DNA of 64,000 bases from Alcaligenaceae bacterium (GTDB taxonomy: Bacteria; Pseudomonadota; Gammaproteobacteria; Burkholderiales; Burkholderiaceae_B), in contig JACCEP010000003.1 in the NCBI GenBank assembly GCA_013416395.1, positions 62,001 through 126,000 of the forward strand, read 5' to 3'. Below are positions 61,377 through 64,000 of the stretch, in pieces. Each line of letters starts with the position of its first letter. Position 1 is the first letter of the stretch. The translations under genes and the position numbers were made by a program. Under the pieces are notes generated by a model. It was not told the origin of the DNA. It searched no databases and was given only the letters and a program-made list of their open reading frames with translations.

Positions 61377-62393
61377 TCACGCCGCAACCGCCACAGGAGC
61401 CTGAAAGGTGAAACTGTCGGCGTAAATAAAATCAGGGTCTGCACCGCGCGCCATAAATAGCTGCTTGGCTTGGTTGATCATTTCAGGGGCGCCGCACAGG
61501 TAAAAGGCGTGTTCTGACATGTCGGTGTAATCATTGGCGACGGCGTCCTGTACGTAGCCGCGCCTGCCTTGCCAGTTTTCTGAGCTGCGCGACAGCACAG
61601 GTATAAACTCAAACTCATACAGCCGCCCGCGCCATGACGCGATTTCTTTGGCGGCATACAAATCTGCTTCGCTTCGCATACCCCAGTACAGGCACACAGG
61701 GGGGCAGTCTTCGTTGTCCAGTAATGATTCGAGTATGGCTTTTAGTGGAGCCAGCCCGGTGCCCGTGGCCGCCAGGATCATGGGTCGCCAGTCGTCGGGG
61801 CGATGGCAGAAGGTTCCTAGTGGAATTTCTACGTTTAATGTGTCGCCGCGCTCAAGTGAGGGCAAGACCTGGCTTGTGAAGTGCCCGCCAGGTATCTGGC
61901 GAATATGGAAGTCAATCTGATTGTCGGGCAGTAGTGCCGACGCCATTGAAAAGCTTCGAGTTCCACCTTGAGGTAACTGTATATTCATGTACTGGCCTGG
62001 GCGGTAATCTAATTGGACCTCATCCGGAAGGCTTAGTACCAGTTGAATAATGTCGCCAGCGAGGCGGTTAACGCCTTGCACCCGTGCTTGTGCGATGATG
62101 GGCGGCGTAAATTCTAGCCCTTTGGCGGCAGGCTCAATAACAAGGTTTCCCATGGGGCGAGCCTGGCACGCCAGGGCATAACCCAGTTCGTGCTCTTCTT
62201 CTGTCAGAGCCATGGGAAACTCTTCATAGCTGACTGCGCCATCGCATACCTTGATGCGACAGGTGCCACACCCTCCGAACGTGCATTCATGAGGCAATCG
62301 GATACCAGCGCGGGTAGCAGCATCCAGTATGCTTTCTTCTGGTGCAACGTCGAAGGTTTCGCCTGTATTAGCAATTTGCACGCTGTTAGACAT
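61377..62393 (-). CDS. Ferredoxin-FAD-NAD(P)H oxidoreductase (oxygenase reductase type)
   Basis: 338 residues in three domains: an N-terminal 2Fe-2S ferredoxin with ligands in ECTFGGCGTCRIKV and LACQARP, an FAD domain with RPGQYMNIQLPQGGTRSFSMAS, and a C-terminal NAD(P) domain with ILAATGTGLAPLKAILES and FYLCGAPEM. The same architecture serves phenol, benzoate and similar oxygenases as reductase. It passes electrons from NADH; the two free ferredoxins upstream may accept them. Follows the GlcG gene by 42 bp. Confidence 0.92.
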   Translation of the reverse strand: MSNSVQIANTGETFDVAPEESILDAATRAGIRLPHECTFGGCGTCRIKVCDGAVSYEEFPMALTEEEHELGYALACQARPMGNLVIEPAAKGLEFTPPIIAQARVQGVNRLAGDIIQLVLSLPDEVQLDYRPGQYMNIQLPQGGTRSFSMASALLPDNQIDFHIRQIPGGHFTSQVLPSLERGDTLNVEIPLGTFCHRPDDWRPMILAATGTGLAPLKAILESLLDNEDCPPVCLYWGMRSEADLYAAKEIASWRGRLYEFEFIPVLSRSSENWQGRRGYVQDAVANDYTDMSEHAFYLCGAPEMINQAKQLFMARGADPDFIYADSFTFQAPVAVAA

Positions 62394-62435
62394 GACTCTC
62401 TCCTGATAATGCGAAGACGCGTAAATACGACTGCG

Positions 62436-62915
62436 TTATTTCTTTATGTCTGCTTGAACGAGCACTTTCATGCCTTTGTCGGCCAGCGCATCAGCGAGGG
62501 CTTGCAGGCCTGCCAAGCCGGCTTTTGTGTCCTGTTCGCCATTTCCGCCGCTCAGGCCAATGCCGCCAACGACTTCATCGTTGATGACAATGGGAAAGCC
62601 ACCCACAAATGCGGCGAACCGGCCTTCGAAACTGAGTTGAATACCGAAGGCTTCGTTGCCGGGCAGGGCTGGACCGTTAGGCGGTGTGGTGAAAAGATGG
62701 GTGGAGCGTTTGTGGCCTGCAGCGGTAAAGGCTTTGTTCCAGGCAATTTGAGGGCCGGTTATGCGTGCGCCGTTCATGCGATCCATCGCAATGGGGAACC
62801 CGCCTTCATCGACCACGCAAATGGTTTCCAACACACCAATTTCCTTGGACTTGGCAATGGCGGCTTCTATCATCAGTCGGGCTTCTTCGAGCTCCAGGCG
62901 TACGATATTTTTCAT
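62436..62915 (-). CDS. GlcG/HbpS (DUF336) family protein
   Basis: 159 residues. Landmarks are LEEARLMIEAAIAKSKEIGVLETICVVDEGG at the N-terminus and the Gly-rich end DEVVGGIGLSGGNGEQDT. HbpS of this family binds haem and senses redox stress; GlcG lies in glycolate operons; the function of most members is unsettled. Located between an aldehyde dehydrogenase and a reductase, with short gaps on the same strand. Confidence 0.87.
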   Translation of the reverse strand: MKNIVRLELEEARLMIEAAIAKSKEIGVLETICVVDEGGFPIAMDRMNGARITGPQIAWNKAFTAAGHKRSTHLFTTPPNGPALPGNEAFGIQLSFEGRFAAFVGGFPIVINDEVVGGIGLSGGNGEQDTKAGLAGLQALADALADKGMKVLVQADIKK

Positions 62916-62992
62916 TTTTTGTGTTCCTTTACGATGTGTCTGCGGCCTGCTGGCAACCGACAGTGTGATTACTTAGAAAAAGCTGGCGTCAG

Positions 62993-64000
62993 TTAAGCTG
63001 CGCGGTAAACCGTCTTTACTTGGGTGAAAAACTCCAGGCCTGCGCGGCCAGACTCACGGAACGTAGCCGTGCTTGAACGTTTCAGCCCGCCGAAGGGCGC
63101 GTTTACGAGATTGCCGGTCGTGGTGCGGTTAATTTTTACAGTGCCAGACTGAATATCATTGGCAAAGCGGTGGGCATAGACGGAGCTGCTGGTCGCAATG
63201 GCTGCTGATAATCCGTACTCGGTATCATTGGCCTTGGCGATGGCGTCTTCGTAGTTGTCGACTTCGATAATGGCGAGCACGGGGCCAAAAATCTCTTCGC
63301 GCGCAATGCGCATAGACTGGGTCACGTCGGTGAAAACTGCAGGTGACACGTAGTGGCCATACTTAAGGTCGCCGTCTGTCAGCCTATCGCCACCCGTCAA
63401 ATGGGTGGCTTCTTCTTTGCCGATGGCAATGTATTCAAGCACAGTATCGAGCTGCGACGAGGTGGCCATGGATCCAAGATCGAAGCCGGGCTGCAGGCCA
63501 TTTCCGACCTTCATCTTTTCGACACGAGCCAGCAGCTTCTCTGTAAACGCCTGCCGTACGGGGGCCTCTACCAGAATACGGCTGGTGCCTGTGCAGGCCT
63601 GGCCACTAAGTGAGAAGCCGCCCTGTACAGCAAGGTTTACGGCCTTGTCCAGATCCGCATCTGCCAGCACGATCAGAGGGTTTTTTCCGCCAAGCTCCAT
63701 CTGCAGGCGCGTAGTCATGCCAGCACCACGATGGATGGCTTCGCCCGCCGCTGTGGAGCCTGTAAAGGTAACGGCACGCACTTGCTGCGATTGGGTCAGT
63801 GTTGAGCCCACCCGAGATGCGCGGCCGGTGATAAAGTTGAGCACGCCGGGCGGGACGCCCGCATCAACAAAGGCCTCGACCAGGCGATAAGCGCTCAAAG
63901 GTGTATCGGTTGATGGTTTGAACACCACTGTGTTGCCGGTAATCAGAGCGGGGGCAATTTTGCGTGCAGGAATCGAAACCGGAAAATTCCACGGTGAGAT
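62993..64000 (-). CDS. Aldehyde dehydrogenase, 5' end outside window
   Basis: The frame is open to the last base: upstream of the GTG at 63928 it continues through SPWNFPVSIPARKIAPALITGN, the cofactor-binding segment, so the N-terminal ~150 residues are missing. Catalytic Glu in MELGGKNPL and Cys in LSGQACTGTSR are present, and the C-terminus is complete. Oxidises an aldehyde with NAD(P)+. First gene seen of the operon ALDH-GlcG-reductase. Confidence 0.92.
   Translation of the reverse strand: MSPWNFPVSIPARKIAPALITGNTVVFKPSTDTPLSAYRLVEAFVDAGVPPGVLNFITGRASRVGSTLTQSQQVRAVTFTGSTAAGEAIHRGAGMTTRLQMELGGKNPLIVLADADLDKAVNLAVQGGFSLSGQACTGTSRILVEAPVRQAFTEKLLARVEKMKVGNGLQPGFDLGSMATSSQLDTVLEYIAIGKEEATHLTGGDRLTDGDLKYGHYVSPAVFTDVTQSMRIAREEIFGPVLAIIEVDNYEDAIAKANDTEYGLSAAIATSSSVYAHRFANDIQSGTVKINRTTTGNLVNAPFGGLKRSSTATFRESGRAGLEFFTQVKTVYRAA

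Overview
This 64 kb window looks like chromosomal accessory DNA from a beta-proteobacterium of the order Burkholderiales, most likely family Alcaligenaceae (Advenella/Pusillimonas-like). The reasons are the moderate GC, three orphan Bug-type (tripartite tricarboxylate transporter) receptors, two DUF4148 secreted proteins, and many small regulated catabolic operons built from SDRs, CoA transferase, enoyl-CoA hydratases and IclR/GntR/LacI/LysR/MarR regulators. I see no rRNA, tRNA, CRISPR array or prophage. The genus is an inference; only gene content supports it.

Layout. 1-2.9 kb: the end of a glutamine-dependent asparagine synthetase and an MFS exporter, visibly more GC-rich than what follows. 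2.9-9.0 kb: a Fic protein, RidA, a small membrane protein, a D-2-hydroxyacid dehydrogenase whose usual catalytic Glu is Ser, an acyl-CoA ligase, and a fusion remnant made from the start of an SDR and the end of a cyclase. 9.0-15.0 kb: two colinear ~645 bp direct repeats, each carrying a DUF4148 gene and its terminator, bracket a LacI-controlled sugar-acid cassette (HpcH/HpaI aldolase, Bug receptor, LacI regulator, mandelate racemase-type dehydratase) with a perfect 14 bp operator between the divergent arms. 15.1-24.2 kb: Phd/YoeB toxin-antitoxin, a CMD protein, a LysR/SDR/SDR/Bug operon, Xre-RES toxin-antitoxin, a PaaG-like isomerase, and a second Fic protein preceded by three 24 bp tandem repeats.

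24.4-33.9 kb: kdsA, then a seven-gene minus-strand operon (MarR regulator, fused two-domain peptide ABC ATPase, binding protein, two permeases, M14 carboxypeptidase, diiron-type MBL protein). 34.2-36.6 kb: an IS200/IS605 transposase fragment, a 24-residue membrane peptide gene and hipBA. 36.8-41.5 kb: an isocitrate lyase-like enzyme and a GntR regulator divergent from each other, and a TRAP transporter (DctPQM); the same 12 bp palindrome stands in front of both the regulator/lyase pair and the TRAP genes. 41.6-43.8 kb: a large secreted HExxH protein of unknown function. 44.1-52.9 kb: a MarR regulator with a long palindrome, a PotDABC-like ABC importer, a polysaccharide-deacetylase-family hydrolase, two SDRs and an amidase, mostly with 4 bp overlaps. 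53.3-59.5 kb: a Bug receptor, VOC protein, aldehyde dehydrogenase, CaiB-type CoA transferase and enoyl-CoA hydratase, ended by an IclR regulator. 59.6-64 kb: two 2Fe-2S ferredoxins around an unknown 104-residue protein, a ferredoxin-FAD-NAD reductase, a GlcG/HbpS protein and an aldehyde dehydrogenase cut by the window end.

The most unusual points are: duplication-flanked catabolic cassette at 9-15 kb; the Fic protein with a regulator-like N-terminus and iteron-like repeats; in-frame low-complexity expansions inside three metabolic enzymes (SDR, amidase, acyl-CoA ligase); a GTATAC-type operator that recurs 20 kb away near the ferredoxin genes; and a ferredoxin cluster that seems to lack its oxygenase and to retain an orphan C-terminal reading frame. 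No single new system is proven here; the Fic/repeat locus and the ferredoxin cluster are the best candidates.
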